Shown in pieces: positions 10,795-22,659 of a stretch of DNA of 64,000 nucleotides; position 1 is the first letter of the stretch, and each line of letters starts with the position of its first letter. This DNA comes from Stomoxys calcitrans. Its lineage: Eukaryota; Arthropoda; Insecta; Diptera; Muscidae. Below the pieces are notes generated by a model. The model worked only from the letters and a program-made list of their open reading frames with translations. It had not been told where the DNA came from and did not search any database. Position numbers and translations under genes: made by a program. The DNA is taken from NCBI RefSeq assembly GCF_963082655.1, contig NC_081553.1:60825311-60889310 (forward strand). The letters are read 5' to 3'.

Positions 10795-12375
10795 TTTATA
10801 CCCACCACCGAAGGATGGGGGTATATTCATTTTGTCATTACGTTTGCAACACATCGAAATATCCATTTCCGACCCTACAAAGGATATGTGTATTAAGACG
10901 ATCTAGGCATGTCCGTCCGTCTGTTGAAATCACGGTACAGTCTTTAAAAATAGAGATGTTAAGCTAAACCTTTGCACAAACTCTTTTTTTTTTTGTCCAT
11001 AAGCAGGTTAGGTTCGAAGATGGGCTATATCGGACTATATCTTGATATAGCCCCCATATAAACCGATTCGCCGATTTAGGGTTTTAGGCCCATAAAAGCC
11101 ACATTAATTATCCGATTTTGCTGAAATTCGGAACAATGAGTTGTGTTAGGCCCTTCAACATCTTTCTTCAATTTGGCCCAGATCGGTCCAGATTTGGATA
11201 TATTTGCCATTTAGACTGATCCGCTGATTTAGGGTTTTAGGCCCTTAAAAGCCACATTTACTTTCCGATTTTGCCAACATTTGGAACAGTGGGTTGTGTT
11301 AGGCCCTTCAACATCCATCTTCAATTTGGCTCAGAGCGCTCCAGATTTGGATATAGCTGCCATATAGACCGATCTCTCAATTTTTTTTTCTATCAACCAA
11401 CACGCAGGGGATGTCCCCTATGAATGCAGTGCATTGCGTTGGCGAGAGGATTATTAGGAATTGGAGGGGGGAAAAGCATGTAGTGTTTATTGATATTTGT
11501 CTTAAATCTATGGATGTCAAATTGGGTAGGAAAAACATTAGCCGAAAGTCTAATCCACATACGAACTTTTCGGGCGAAATAGGAATTCTCTCTATAATGC
11601 GTTGTGTGGTCCGCTGGTCAATCAATTACAAATGGGTGTGAGTTCCTGGAATGTCTAGTATCCCTGACATACATCCTTACATCAGGAATAAGAAGACGAA
11701 TATCAGACGAACACACACCATGAAAGTACCGATAGAACAGCGCCAAACAACCCACATTGCGACGATGATCAAGGGAGGCAATAGAGTTGGATACCCTACT
11801 GTCCTCAATCAATGCTATCGCTCTCCTCTGTATACGGTCCAGTAGCTCCAGGGATGATTTTGAAGCTCCAGCCCGTAAATGTGAGTTGTACTCCATTTTC
11901 GGCCTTATGAAAGTGGTGTAGATGTTAAGAAGATCAGAACGAGTGAAGTAATTCCTACACCGTTTTAGGAAGCCTAAACACTTGAATGCAATATGGCCCA
12001 GATCGAATTAGATGTGGATATGGCTGCCATATAGACCGATTTCTCGATTTAAGGTTTTGGGCCCATAAAAGGCGCATTTATAGTGCGATTTCGCTGAAAT
12101 AAAAAACATTGAATTGTGTAGGGCCCTTTGACATCCTTCTATAATTTGGCCCTGATAGGTTTACATTTGGATATAGTTGCCATATAGACCGATCTCTCTA
12201 TTTTAAAGTCTTAGGCCCATAAAAGACGCATTTATTGCCCAATGTCGCCCAAATTTGGGACAGTGAGCTATGTTAAGCCCCTCGTCATACTTCTGCAATA
12301 TGGCACATAGCGGTTCAGATTTGGATATAGCTGCCATATAGATCGATTTAAGGTTTTGGGCCCATAAAAGGCCCA
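10795..12375 (-). mobile_element. family B tandem-repeat element, inverted, split by a LINE
   Basis: The tail comes first on the plus strand (tacccaccaccgaaggatgg, then ttcattttgtcattacgttt and gaccctacaaaggatatgtg). The ~153-bp units follow inverted, with gatttagggttttaggccca, ccgattttgctgaaatt and caatttggcccagatcggtc. LINE debris at 11377-11990 interrupts them. The array ends at about 12375, where it meets an A-type array in opposite orientation. Confidence 0.78.
11377..11990 (-). pseudogene. CR1-like LINE reverse-transcriptase C-terminal fragment
   Basis: Minus-strand translation of about 11896-11618 gives MEYNSHLRAGA, then LELLDRIQRRAIALI, then HRRNVGCLALFYRYFHG. This is the post-RT C-terminal region typical of CR1/Rex-like LINE proteins. 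After one stop codon the reading continues as HTTHYRENSYFARKVRMW and a short basic end, as in that family. The upstream RT core is absent, so this is a 5'-truncated insertion in the family B array. Clade assignment is from memory of the conserved wording and is tentative. Confidence 0.72.
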
Positions 12376-12830
12376 AATCGGACAAAAACTGCGGCTTGTA
12401 AGGACTCAAGAAGTCAGGCTGGAGATCGGTTTATATGGGAGCTATATCAGGTTATAGACCGATTTAGACCGTACTTAGCACAGTTGTTGGATATCATAAC
12501 AGAACACCATGTGCAAAGTTTCAGCCAAACCGGACACCGGAGCCAAATGGGCTAAACCGGAAAATTTTGGCATCTAGTGGCTCAAGAAATCAAATCGGAA
12601 GATCGGTTTATATGGGAGCTGTATCTGGTTATAGCTCGATTTGAACCGTACTTGGCGCGGTTGTTGGAAATCATAATAAAACACTATTTGCAAAATTTTT
12701 GTTAAATCGGAAGAAAATTGTGACTTACAGGGGCTTAAGAAGGCAAATCGGGAGATCGGTTTACATGGGAGCTATATTCAAATCTGAACCGATATGACCC
12801 ATTTGCAATTTTAACGACCTTCACCCACTG
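12376..12830 (+). mobile_element. family A repeat units (fragment)
   Basis: About three units in plus orientation contain gactcaagaagtcaggctgg, gagatcggtttatatgggag and gttgttggatatcataacag. They adjoin the inverted B array head-to-head at about 12375 and give way to LINE sequence at about 12830. Confidence 0.72.
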
Positions 12831-13870
12831 CCATGAGGTTAAGGGAGCTTTCTCATTGGCCATGTGGCGGCTACGGTGACTGTGTTATCCTTGATACAAT
12901 ATCCGATGTTCCAGGTACACCCTACCCGAGCCACTTTTTGATAAAAATTACCGAACCAATTGGAACTACGTTAACAGAAATTACATAGACTTCTATACGC
13001 ATGGTTCCAAACTAAACGACCAGATGAGCTTTGGGGTGTACTCTAAAGATCTAGATCTGGTCATATCGAAAAGATTACCCGACCACTGCAGTGTATATCA
13101 AGCAGAGATCCTTGCAATTAAGGAAGTGATGGAATGGCTGAGATATAATGTCATAGCGACGATTGCCATAAATATCTTCTCAGACAGCCATTAAATCTCT
13201 GGAGAACGTATTTCTGAACACAAAAACCGTCCTGGACTGTAGCAGATCTCTCAACGAGATGGCTGAACAGTTCAAAATTCACCTGTTCTGGGTGTCGGGC
13301 CACAAAGGTATCGCAGGGAATTGCAAAGCGGACGAACTTGCGAGTCTAGGAACTACACTACACTCTTCAGGGAAACTGGAATCTGTGGGTATGCCCCCAG
13401 CGACGTGTAAGCTAAGATTTCAGCCCGAAGGACAACGAATGATAGATGGTCACAAAGAGGGGGCTGTGAGCATTCCAAAACAATGTGGCCTAATTTAGAC
13501 TTGAAGAGGTCTACTGCTTTGCTGTCATTCGCTAAAACAGACGTCTCAGTCATTGTGTCCGCCATGACAAGTCATGATGTCTAATCGGAAAACATGCTGA
13601 CAGACTGAAAGTTGCCAGTAATGATTTTTGCAGAATCTATGAGGACATTAAAGAAGAAGAGACTATAGAACATCTTCTGGATGTGTTTACCGCACCGGCA
13701 GTCAGAAGGAGTCCCACTTTAGGTTCTCATTTCTTTTAGAACCTGTCTGATTTAGCGAATGTGAACATTCGCAAGTCGTTGGACTTTTAAAGCAATCTGG
13801 ATGGTTCAACAGTAGGAACTAGAAGGTAGCTTCCTTCTTCTGTTCGTGGACAAAAACGTCTTGAGTCTGA
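12831..13870 (+). pseudogene. Jockey-type LINE RNase H and C-terminal fragment
   Basis: Plus-strand reading gives IDFYTHGSKLND, YQAEILAIKEVMEW, NIFSDS and, in a new frame, FWVSGHKGIAGNCKADELA. These are the four active-site blocks of the RNase H domain. The first catalytic Asp (normally TDGS) is replaced by His. The C-terminus IKEEETIEHLL, with a decayed cysteine motif, follows at about 13640-13700. Frameshifts near 13195 and 13495 and several stops show that it is dead. It may be a piece of the same family as the fragment at 7960-8525. Confidence 0.78.
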
Positions 13871-13974
13871 TGGCAGACTGCCACTTAAACCTATCCAATC
13901 GATATTCCGACAAAATATAATATCGATAGTGCCATTGGTAGTTTGCCAGCTCTACGTCCTGAGCCCATGGAAAT

Positions 13975-16490
13975 CGCTGTTTGTCGGTTTCCTTGTTTGT
14001 TCCGTATAGACTCAAAAACGGCTGATCCTTTTTTTTAAATTTTCACAGATTGTGGGGTCCGAAGGAGTATAAGGTTATATAATTTTTTGATATCTCAAGG
14101 AAGCGGACCCTCCCCCTTACCCCAAAAGTACTACCCAAAAATAAAAGTGGACCGATCGGGACAATATGGGACACAAATAAGAGGTATTCAGGAGCAGAGT
14201 ACGAACTTCATATTAAAAATTTGGTACAAGTATCTGGGGGACCGCCCCAACACCAAAAAACCTCCTAAAATAGGTTTTTTGGACGATCATGACAATATGG
14301 GACTCAAATGTAAGATATTCGGGAGTAGGTAACGAATATGGACCGGAAGGAGCAATTGGCTATATAATTTTTTGATATCTCAAGGAAGCGGACCGACCCC
14401 CTTACCCCAAAAGTACTACCCAAAAATAAAAGTGGACCGATCGGGACAATATGGGACTCAAATGAAAGGTATTCAGGAGTAGATTACGAACTTCATACTA
14501 AAAATTGGGTACAAGTAACTAGGGAACCACCCTAACCCCAAAAAACCCCCTAAAATAGGTTTTTTGGACGATCATGACAATATGGGACTCAAATGGAAGG
14601 TAACGAATATGGACCGGAAGGAGCAAAAGGCTATATAATTTTTTGATATCTCAAGGAAGCGGACCCTGCCCCTAACCCCAAAAGTACTACCCAAAAATAA
14701 AAGTGAACCGATTGGGACGATATGGGACACAAAAAAGAGGTATTCAGGAGCAGAGTACGAACTTCATATTAAAAATTTGGTACAAGTATCTGGGGGACCG
14801 CCCCAACACCAAAAAACCCCCTAAAATAGGTTTTTTGGACGATCATGACAATATGGGACTCAAATGAAAGGTATTCAGGAGAAGACTGCAAATATGGTCA
14901 GGAAGTAGGAATAGGCTTTATAATTTATTGATTTCAGAAGGGGGCGGCCCCTTCCCCGTTACCCCAAAAACACCCCCCAAAATGAAAAGTGGACAGATCG
15001 GGACAATATGGGTATCAAATGAAAGGTATTGAAAAATAGAATACAAATATGGTATTAAAATTTGGGTCCAAGTACCCATCGGCCCGCCCCAACCCCAAGA
15101 TGCCCCCAAACAGACACATTGGACGTTCATGTCAATATGGACCTCAAATGAAAGGTATTCGGGAGTAGATTACGAATGTGGCATACAAAAAAGTATAGGA
15201 GTTCACCCTTCCTCCCAAAAATGTCTTAAATGGGCATATGACCCATTATGACTATATGGGATTGGGTTTTTTTGTTTGTTCCATAGAATCAAAAAGGGCT
15301 GAGCCGATTTTCTAAAAATTTTCACAGATTGTGTAAGTTTGTCTGGAAACAAAGGCTACATATTTTTAAGATACAGGATGGGGGCGGTCCTTCCGCCTTA
15401 ATCCGAAAACGCTAACCCAAATCAAAAGTCGTCCGATGGTCACAATATGGTTATCAAATCAAAGTTATTGGAGACTAGAAAACGAATATCGTATTAAAAT
15501 TTTGATCCAAGTACCGATCGGCCCGCCGCAACCCCAAAATTCCCCCAAACAGACATATTGGACGTTCATGTCTATATGGGCCTCAAATGAAAGGTATTCG
15601 GGAGTAGATTACGAATGTGGCATACAAAATCAGTTCCAAGTATAAGAGTTCACCCTTCCTCCCAAAAATGCCTTAAATGGGCATATGACCCATCATGACT
15701 ATATGGGACTCGGTCTTTTTTTGTTCCATAGAATCAAAAACGGCTGAACCGAATTTCTTAAAATTTTCACAGATTGTGTAAGTTTGTCTGAAAACAAAGG
15801 CTATATAATTTTTAAATATAGCATGGGGGCGGTCCCTTCCCTTTAACCCAAAAACCCCACCTGAAACCAAAATTCGTCCGAGGGGCACAATATGGTTATC
15901 AAATCAAAAGTATTGGAGACTAGAAAACGAATATCGTATTTAAATTTTGGTCCAAGTACTCAGCGGGCCTCCCCAACCCAAAACTCCTCTAAACAGATAT
16001 ATTCGACGTTTCTATCAATATGGGACTCAAATGAAAAGTATTCGGCATTAGATTACAAATATGGCATAAAAATTTAAGTCCAATTAATGCGAGGTCGCCC
16101 CATCCCCACATACCACCAAATGGGCATATTAGCCGACCATGGCTATATGAGACTCAAATGAAAGGTATTTAGGAGTAGATTACAAATATGACATTACAAT
16201 TTGCGTTAAATCCAGGTAGCGCTTTTCCTCCTTAAAATAAGTCAAATAGGTTAATTGACCCATTATAAAAATATGGGACTCAAATGATAGGTATTTGAGA
16301 GTAGAAAACGAATTTGAGGTCCAATTTTGCAGCCAAGTTTTTGTGGAGATATGAAGTTCAGTTTAGGGGGTGCTTTAGGGTGTCACCCCCTAAACGAAAC
16401 TTCTTATCCGACTATGGCAAATTAGAGCTCAAATCAACGATATTTGGGGGTAAAGAACGAATTTGATATCTATTTTCAGGGCAAAGTACC
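13975..16490 (-). mobile_element. family D element(s), inverted array
   Basis: The tail comes first on the plus strand (ttgtttgttccgtatagact, caaaaacggctga, aaattttcacagattgtg). Inverted units follow, with gacaatatgggactcaaatg, aaaggtattcgggagtag and accccaaaaacaccccccaa. Tail-like blocks recur at 15270-15350 and 15715-15790, suggesting several copies joined end to end. Within 14081-14922 a larger ~271-285-bp unit beginning aattttttgatatctcaagg is repeated. Confidence 0.8.
14081..14925. repeat. ~271-285-bp higher-order repeat within the D array
   Basis: The phrase aattttttgatatctcaagg starts at 14081, 14366 and 14637 and a diverged form at 14922. Long stretches, including ccaaaagtactacccaaaaa and aggttttttggacgatcatg, are nearly identical between copies, which implies recent local duplication of a two-unit block. 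Confidence 0.88.
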
Positions 16491-16529
16491 CTGAAAACAA
16501 CAGATCTCGGAGATTGGTGATGCGATTCT

Positions 16530-17560
16530 TACAGTCACCAAGGAGTGTAAGAAGGAGATTAAAGCCTTCTCTGAGAATGGCACAATCCGCATCGTTTGGG
16601 TGCCACTCACATGAAAGGTATTTAAGAGTAGAAAACGAATTTGAGGTCCAATTTTGTAGCAAAGTTTTTGGGGGGATATGAAGTTTAGTAGGAAGTATGA
16701 AGCTTTATATCCGACTATGGCGACTGAGCTGCCATCGCTCCCCTAAAAATTACTTCTCATTATCCTAATTTTTAAAAACACCAGATCTCAGAGATTGGTG
16801 ATGCGATTCGTTTGAAATTCTTTTGCACTCTTACAATCACCAAGGAGTGTAAGAAGGTGATTAAAGCCTCTTTTGAGGATGGCACAATCCGCATCGTTTA
16901 GGTGCCGGGCCATAACGGAGAAAGGGAGAAAGAAAGAGCAGACGATTTGTGAAAGCGAGGACTGCTGTCGATAAAATTGGTTAACCCGAAGCCTTTCGGG
17001 TCTATGCAGTCCGATTAAGCGTGTGGGCGACAAACGCTGTGGAACAGTGAAAAAGTCCGACGAAAATCTTATGAGCTGATCCGGATCGTGAGAGGACGAA
17101 GCCATTACTGCATCGTTTAGGTGCCGGGCCATAACGGAGTGAGAGGGAATGAAAGGGCAGACGATTTAGAAGTGAAAGCGAGGACTGTCGTCGATAAACT
17201 TGGTTAACCCGAAGCCTTTCGGGTCTATGCAGTCCGATTAAGCGTGTGGGCGACAAACGCTGTGGAACAGTGAAACAGTCGATAGAAAGGGAAAATCTTA
17301 TGGGGTGATCCGGATCGTGGGAGGACAAGGCTATTACTGAAAGGAAGTAAGAAAGAGTTCAGTATAGCTTTTAGTGTTGAAACGGGACACATAAGACTAC
17401 GAGCTCCCTTATGCAAAATCGGTGCGGCAGGTGATAGCATGTGTAGGGCACGTGGGGAAGATGATGAGACGTTGGAACATTTCCTAAAAATTAAAATTTT
17501 CTTCTTCGAGATTACTTTTTAGGTTTTAGGGCGCACAACAAGCCGATTACCGGCTTAGGT
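16530..17560 (+). pseudogene. Jockey-type LINE RNase H fragments, duplicated
   Basis: Plus-strand words read CKKEIKAFSENGTIRIVWVP at 16545-16607, then CKKVIKASFEDGTIRIV at about 16847. A decayed PGHNG block, the linker PKPFGSMQSD and an end APLCKIGAAGDSMCRA..EDDETLEHF at 17410-17480 follow. These match the RNase H domain and Cys-containing C-terminus of the minus-strand LINE at 25905-27892. A 219-bp block repeats (start 16891 and 17110). D-array sequence separates the first short piece (to about 16607) from the rest. Confidence 0.78.
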
Positions 17561-17639
17561 CTATGTCTATAGTGGCATTGGGCAGATTAATATCTGAACC
17601 CTAATTTAACCTATCGTCACCAAAAACAAAAAATGGTTT

Positions 17640-17985
17640 CTATTGTTGTAGTCTGGTGCCTCGGGGCCGCCCAAAACCCGCCAAATGGATATATAGGCCA
17701 ATCACGACAATTCGGCGTCAAAGGCGGGCATATGACACGAATTCAATATTCACATTCAGGGCGGAGTGTCCCCACTCTAAAAAGTTATTAGAGAGTTAAA
17801 GAAGGCGCAGCGGAGCGGGCTCGGTTCGGCTAGTTAGGTACATAAATTCGGCGTTATAGTCCGCCTATGACACGAATTCAATATTCACATTCAGGGGGGA
17901 GTGTCCCCACCGTAAAAAGTTATTAGAGAGTTAAAGAAGGCGCAGCGGAGCGGGCTCGGTTCGGCTAGTTAGGTACATAAAGTAC
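17640..17985 (-). repeat. duplicated terminal segment of family D
   Basis: The block gacacgaattcaatattcac, the words gagtgtccccac and gaaggcgcagcggagcgggc, and a cggctagttaggtac end appear twice, 135 bp apart (17734 and 17869). The second half is the inverted D head. The pair is a tandem duplication of one element end. Confidence 0.82.
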
Positions 17986-19006
17986 AACTATGCCCTTGAA
18001 CCAAGTTCATTTTGTGTAAGATTTTGGCAGACTTTTTAGTGGGGGGTTGTTTCCTTTGGTTTTTTGCAAAACTGTGCCTTAATGTTCACTCACTCCTCAT
18101 TCAGTACAATTATATGGCAAGCCGAAAAGGATAATTATTTAATTGTAGCCTACATACGAGTATGTACATATTTTTACTTTATCAAAATGAATGTGGCAGC
18201 TAAACTAGATGATATCAAGAACTTTCATAAATAAGAAGGACATGTAAATTTACTTGCTTTTGACTTCCGTTGACAGTTTACCCATCATCGCATCTTGCCT
18301 TCATTAAATCTTGTCTCCCATTCCGACAAGGCAAGACACTAAATTGAATAGTGTTAGCCCTGGTATGATGTCATACTTCATACTCTCTCTCCTCCTTGCC
18401 GCTCAATTTACATTCATGCTTGACCATTTCGTATTATCCTTTCACATCCCTTTTGCTCAGCGGCATCATGTGATTTAATTACTGCCACAATAGGCGTCTC
18501 GGTTTGATCTTTTGGAGAAAAATCTTGGCTACACTTTTTGAATATTAATGGCAAATCATCAGCATTGTTGTGGATAAACTTAAATTAATGTTAATAAACG
18601 GGCCATTAATTAACATATGAGAACTATAAAATTACCATGTACACATCTCAACTATCATTGTGCATGACAAAATTGTGACATAGAGTTAGAGACTGAGACT
18701 GAGACTGAGAGAGAGTCGTGTCAAGTCAAAGGATGCATACAAATTCCATAATTAAATAAACCAAATTTACGGCCATCTATGTTATGAAAATCTAAGAAAC
18801 GTGTAATTAAAGAAATCCTAGAGTAAAAGTGACTCAAGTTCTATCAAAGCTTATGGGCAAGGGGGGCAAGTAACTTTGATTGCTTACATTTAGCTCACTC
18901 ACAGAGTAGAGAACATATTTGGAATTTTTGATATTTTTTGCTTGAAAATTTAGGGTAATGGAAGTGACAACTTTTTAACTGGTCAGTTGTTGGATTAATT
19001 CCAAAA
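17986..19006. other. noncoding stretch, nothing recognised
   Basis: AT-rich sequence with a short (GACTGA)-type microsatellite near 18688-18715. No open frame, tRNA-like or transposon signature was recognised. Confidence 0.55.
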
Positions 19007-19559
19007 ATTACAAATTTTGCCCATGAACATTCCACTAAGGAACAGGGGCAGAAGTCTGCCACATATCAATGAGTGCAGTCCAATTCAAGTTTAAGCTCAA
19101 TGATAAGGGGCCTCCTCTTTATAGCCCAATCCGAAAGGCGTGACGCAGTGCGACACCTCTTTGGAGAGAAGTTTTACATGGCATGGTATTCGGTTGCCCA
19201 AAAAGTAGTTGCGGATTTTTCATATAGTCGGCGTTGACAATTTTTTTCACTGCTTGTGACTCTGTAATTGCATTCTTTCTTCTGTCAGTTATCAGCTGTG
19301 ACTTTTAGCTTGCTTTAGAAAAAAAGTGTAAAAAAAGTATATTTGATTAAAGTTCATTCTAAGTTTTATTAAAAATGCATTTACTTTCTTTTAAAAAATC
19401 CGCAATTACTTTTTGGGCAACCCAATACCTAATAAATGTTGCCAACATTAGGAGAGGAAAACCACCGCTGAAATTTTTTTTCTGATGGTCTCGCCAGGAT
19501 TCGAACCCAGGCGATCAGCGCCATAGGCGGACATGCTTAACTCTGCGCTACAGTGACCT
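19007..19559 (-). mobile_element. tRNA-derived SINE split by a mariner MITE
   Basis: The 3' half of the SINE lies at 19007-19188 and the 5' half, with B box ggattcgaaccc and A-box complement, at 19426-19559. Removing the MITE and one TA restores the family phrase catgg..tacct in register. Confidence 0.9.
19189..19425 (+). mobile_element. mariner MITE, copy 3, nested in a SINE
   Basis: A 237-bp element has ends ttcggttgcccaaaaagtag and ...tttttgggcaacccaa. TA duplications lie at 19187-19188 and 19426-19427. The interior matches the other copies. Confidence 0.94.
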
Positions 19560-19689
19560 CTTGGATTTATTTTACATACCACAAAAATTGAAAAAAACAT
19601 TTTCATAATTTAAATAAAAGGAACATTTCCGAGGCATTTCAGTTTAACTTGGCTTTCTATGATTTGACATGCAGTCATCTTTATTATGA

Positions 19690-19796
19690 ACTAGCCGAAC
19701 CGGGCCCGCTCCGCTGCGCCTTCTTTAACTCTCAAATATCTTTTAAGGGTGGGGACACTTCGCCCTGAATGCAGATATCGAATTCGTGTCATGGTA
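19690..19796 (+). mobile_element. family D head fragment
   Basis: It begins ctagccgaaccgggcccgct followed by ccgctgcgcc and ctttaactctcaaat, and reaches ggggacacttcgccctgaat. SINE sequence then replaces the rest. Confidence 0.7.
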
Positions 19797-20060
19797 GCCT
19801 ATGACGCTGAACACGTTCGAATCCTGGCGAGAACATCGGACAAAGCGGTGTTTTACCCCTCTTAATGTTGGTGACATTTGCGAGGTACAATGCCATGCAT
19901 GGTCATTTAAAAAATTTTCCCCAAAGAGGTGTCGCACTGCGGGACGCCGTTCGGGCTCGGCTATAAGAAAAGTCTCTTATCATTGAGTTTAAAGTTGAAT
20001 CGCAAAGCACTTATTGATGTGTGAGAATTTGCCCCTTCTCGACTCCTGGTGGTAATGTTC
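19797..20060 (+). mobile_element. tRNA-derived SINE, 5'-truncated
   Basis: It starts within the tRNA-like head (tagcctatgacgctgaacac), keeps a B box gttcgaatcc, and has the body word gacatttgcgaggtacaatg and the end atttgccccttctc. The A box is missing. Confidence 0.83.
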
Positions 20061-20104
20061 TTCCTTAGGGTAATGTTCTCATTAGGGGAGGGATGACACA
20101 TCGG

Positions 20105-20932
20105 ACATTTCGACTCAAATCTTTTTATATAAAAATCAATTTGTGTTTGTAGGTTTGTTTGTTTGTATGTTTATGTGTTCCTTATAGACTCAGAAACGGC
20201 TGAACCGATTTTCTTGAAATTTTCACAGATGGTGGTTGATATCTGAAGGGGGGGCGGACCCTCCCCCTTACCATAATTTTCAGAAACGCCAGATCTCGGA
20301 GATGGGTGGTGCGATTTAAGCGAAATTTGGTATGCTCTCATATAGTAGCTTAAAAATATAAATTTGGTATCCAAATTTCGGATGGGGCACCTAGGGGGGC
20401 CGCCCCACCCTAAAACCTACCAAACATATATTTAGACCAATCACGACAATATGGGACTCAAATGAAAGGTATTTAGGATAAGAAAACGTATCTAATATCC
20501 AATTGTCGAACCAAGCGCTAGGGGGACCACCCCAAGTCCCTAAATCGGACATATTTACTCCTCTTAAGCCAATGCCAATATGGGGATTAAATAAATGGTA
20601 TTTGAGAGAAGAGCACTATGCTGATATTTTTTCAGGGCCAAGTATCTGGGGGACCACCTCTCCTCCGAAAACACCACTAAATCAGACATCATGAGAATAT
20701 CGAGTTGAAATGAAGTATTTTAAAATTGGAGTACACCTTCCGTCCAAACTTAAATTTGTAGACCAATTAAGATCATGTGGGATTCAGATAAAAACACTTA
20801 TATTGTTAAACTCTAAGTCAAGTTGGCATGGTATTTCACTAAAGGATCTTCGAAAATAAATATTCCAAGGAAACTTTTGTTCCATATAAAGTAAAAGAAG
20901 GCGCAGCGGAGCGGTCCCGAGTCAGCTAATAT
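20105..20932 (-). mobile_element. family D element, short complete copy
   Basis: On the plus strand it runs from the inverted tail (ttttatataaaaatcaattt, gtttgtttgtttgtatg, cagaaacggctgaaccgatt), through C-rich blocks, to the inverted head gaaggcgcagcggagcggtc and gagtcagctaatat. At about 830 bp it is the most compact copy and shows both ends. Confidence 0.78.
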
Positions 20933-22400
20933 GGATATCAAATTCGTGCTGCACTTCCAAATCCCTTTAATTTGAGCTCCATATTGCCATGGCCGTTAAA
21001 TATGAACCGTTTAGAGGGTTTTTTGGGGCTGGGGTGGCCACTGGCACTTTGCACTGAAAATAGATATCAAATTCGTTCTTTATTCCCAACGGAAATGAAG
21101 TTCAGTTTAGGCTATGCTTTAGGGCGTACCCCACAGCATTTGGCTCCAAAATTGGATATCAAATTCGTTTTCTACTCTCAAATACCTTTCATTTGAGTCC
21201 CATATTCTCATAATAACTCAAATAACCCATTTAACTTATTTTTAGGAGAAAAAGCGCCACCTAGAAATGAACGCAAATTTTAAAGTCATATTCATAATCT
21301 ACTCCCTAATATTGGGTTGCCCAAAAAGTAATTGCGGATTTTTTAAAAGAAAGTAAATGCATTTTCAATAAAACTTAGAATGAGCTTTAATCAAATATAC
21401 TTTTTTTACACTTTTTTCTAAAGCAAGCTAAAAGTAACAGCTGATAACTGACAGAAGAAAGAATGCAATTGCAGAGTCACAAGCTGTGAAAAAATTTGTC
21501 AACGCCGACTATATGAAAAATCCGCAATTACTATTTGGGCAACCCAATACCTTTCATTTGATTCCCATATAGCCATGGTCGGCTAAAATGCCCATTTCGG
21601 GGTATTTGGGGGTGGGCGACCTCCCATTACTTGGACCTAATGTTGTATGTCATATTTGTAATATACTGCCTAATACTTTTCATTTGAATCCCATATCGAA
21701 ATTAACTTCGAATATATCTGTTTAGAGGAGTTTTGGGGTTGGGGGGACCGCTGGGTACTTGGACCAAATTTTAATACCATATTCGTTTTCTGGTCTCCAA
21801 TACCTTTCCTTTGATACCCTCATTGTGCCCATCAGACCACTTTTGGATATGGATGGTGTTTTTGGGGTAAGGGGGAGGGTCTGCCTCCACCCGATATCTA
21901 AATATTATATAGGCTATGTTTTCTTCCAGACAATTGTACACAATCTAGGAAAATTGTAAGATAATCGGTTCAGCCAAGTGTCATGTAGGCATAATGGGTC
22001 TAATGGCGTTTTTGAGAAGTGGCGTGACTCCCTATACTTCAATCTGATTTTGTATGCCAGATTCTAAATCTACTCTCGAATACCTTTCATTGGAGCCCCA
22101 TATAGAAACGAACTTCCAATATGTCTTATTTGGAGGAGTTTTGGGGTTGGGGGCAGTCCCATGGGTATTTAGACTCAAACTTTAATACCATATTCGTATT
22201 CTAATCTCCAATACCTTTCATTTCATATCTATATTGTCCCGATTGGTCCCCTTTTGATTTTGAGTTGTGTTTTGGGCTTGAGGGGTCCGCCACCTTTCCG
22301 ATACCGAAAAATTATATAGCCTATATTTCCTTCCAGACCAACCTACACAATATGCGAAAATTTCGAGAAAATCGGTTCTGCCGTTTTTCAGTCTATACGG
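20933..22400 (+). mobile_element. family D units and tail, interrupted by a MITE
   Basis: Units with tttcatttgagtcccatatt, ggggttggggg-type runs and tttggaccaaattttaat repeat, and the tail aaaatcggttctgccgtttt ends near 22400. A MITE splits a unit at 21312-21547. Confidence 0.78.
21312..21547 (-). mobile_element. mariner MITE, copy 4, nested in the D array
   Basis: A 236-bp element with ends TTGGGTTGCCCAAAAAGTAA and ...tatttgggcaacccaa, flanked by TA at 21310-21311 and 21548-21549. Without it and one TA, the host phrase ctccctaa-ta-cctttcatttg is restored. Confidence 0.94.
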
Positions 22401-22502
22401 AACAAACAAATCGAGTCCCATATATCCGTGATTGGCTAATGAGCCCATTTGGGGCGTTTTTGTTGGGGTGGGGTGGCCCCCTATACTTCGACACGAATTG
22501 AT

Positions 22503-22652
22503 ATTTGTTCTCACATATCAATGAGTGTAGTCCGATTCAAGTTTTTAGGCTCAACGATTAGGGGCCTCCTTTTTATAGCCGAGTCCGAACGGCGTGACGC
22601 AGTGCGACACCTCTTTGGAGAGAAGTTTTACATGGCATTGTACCTCACAAAT
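22503..22652 (-). mobile_element. SINE 3'-half fragment
   Basis: It matches the SINE from tctcacatatcaatgagtgt to acatggcattgtacctcaca in reverse orientation. The tRNA-like head is absent. Confidence 0.8.
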
Positions 22653-22659
22653 ACTGAAA

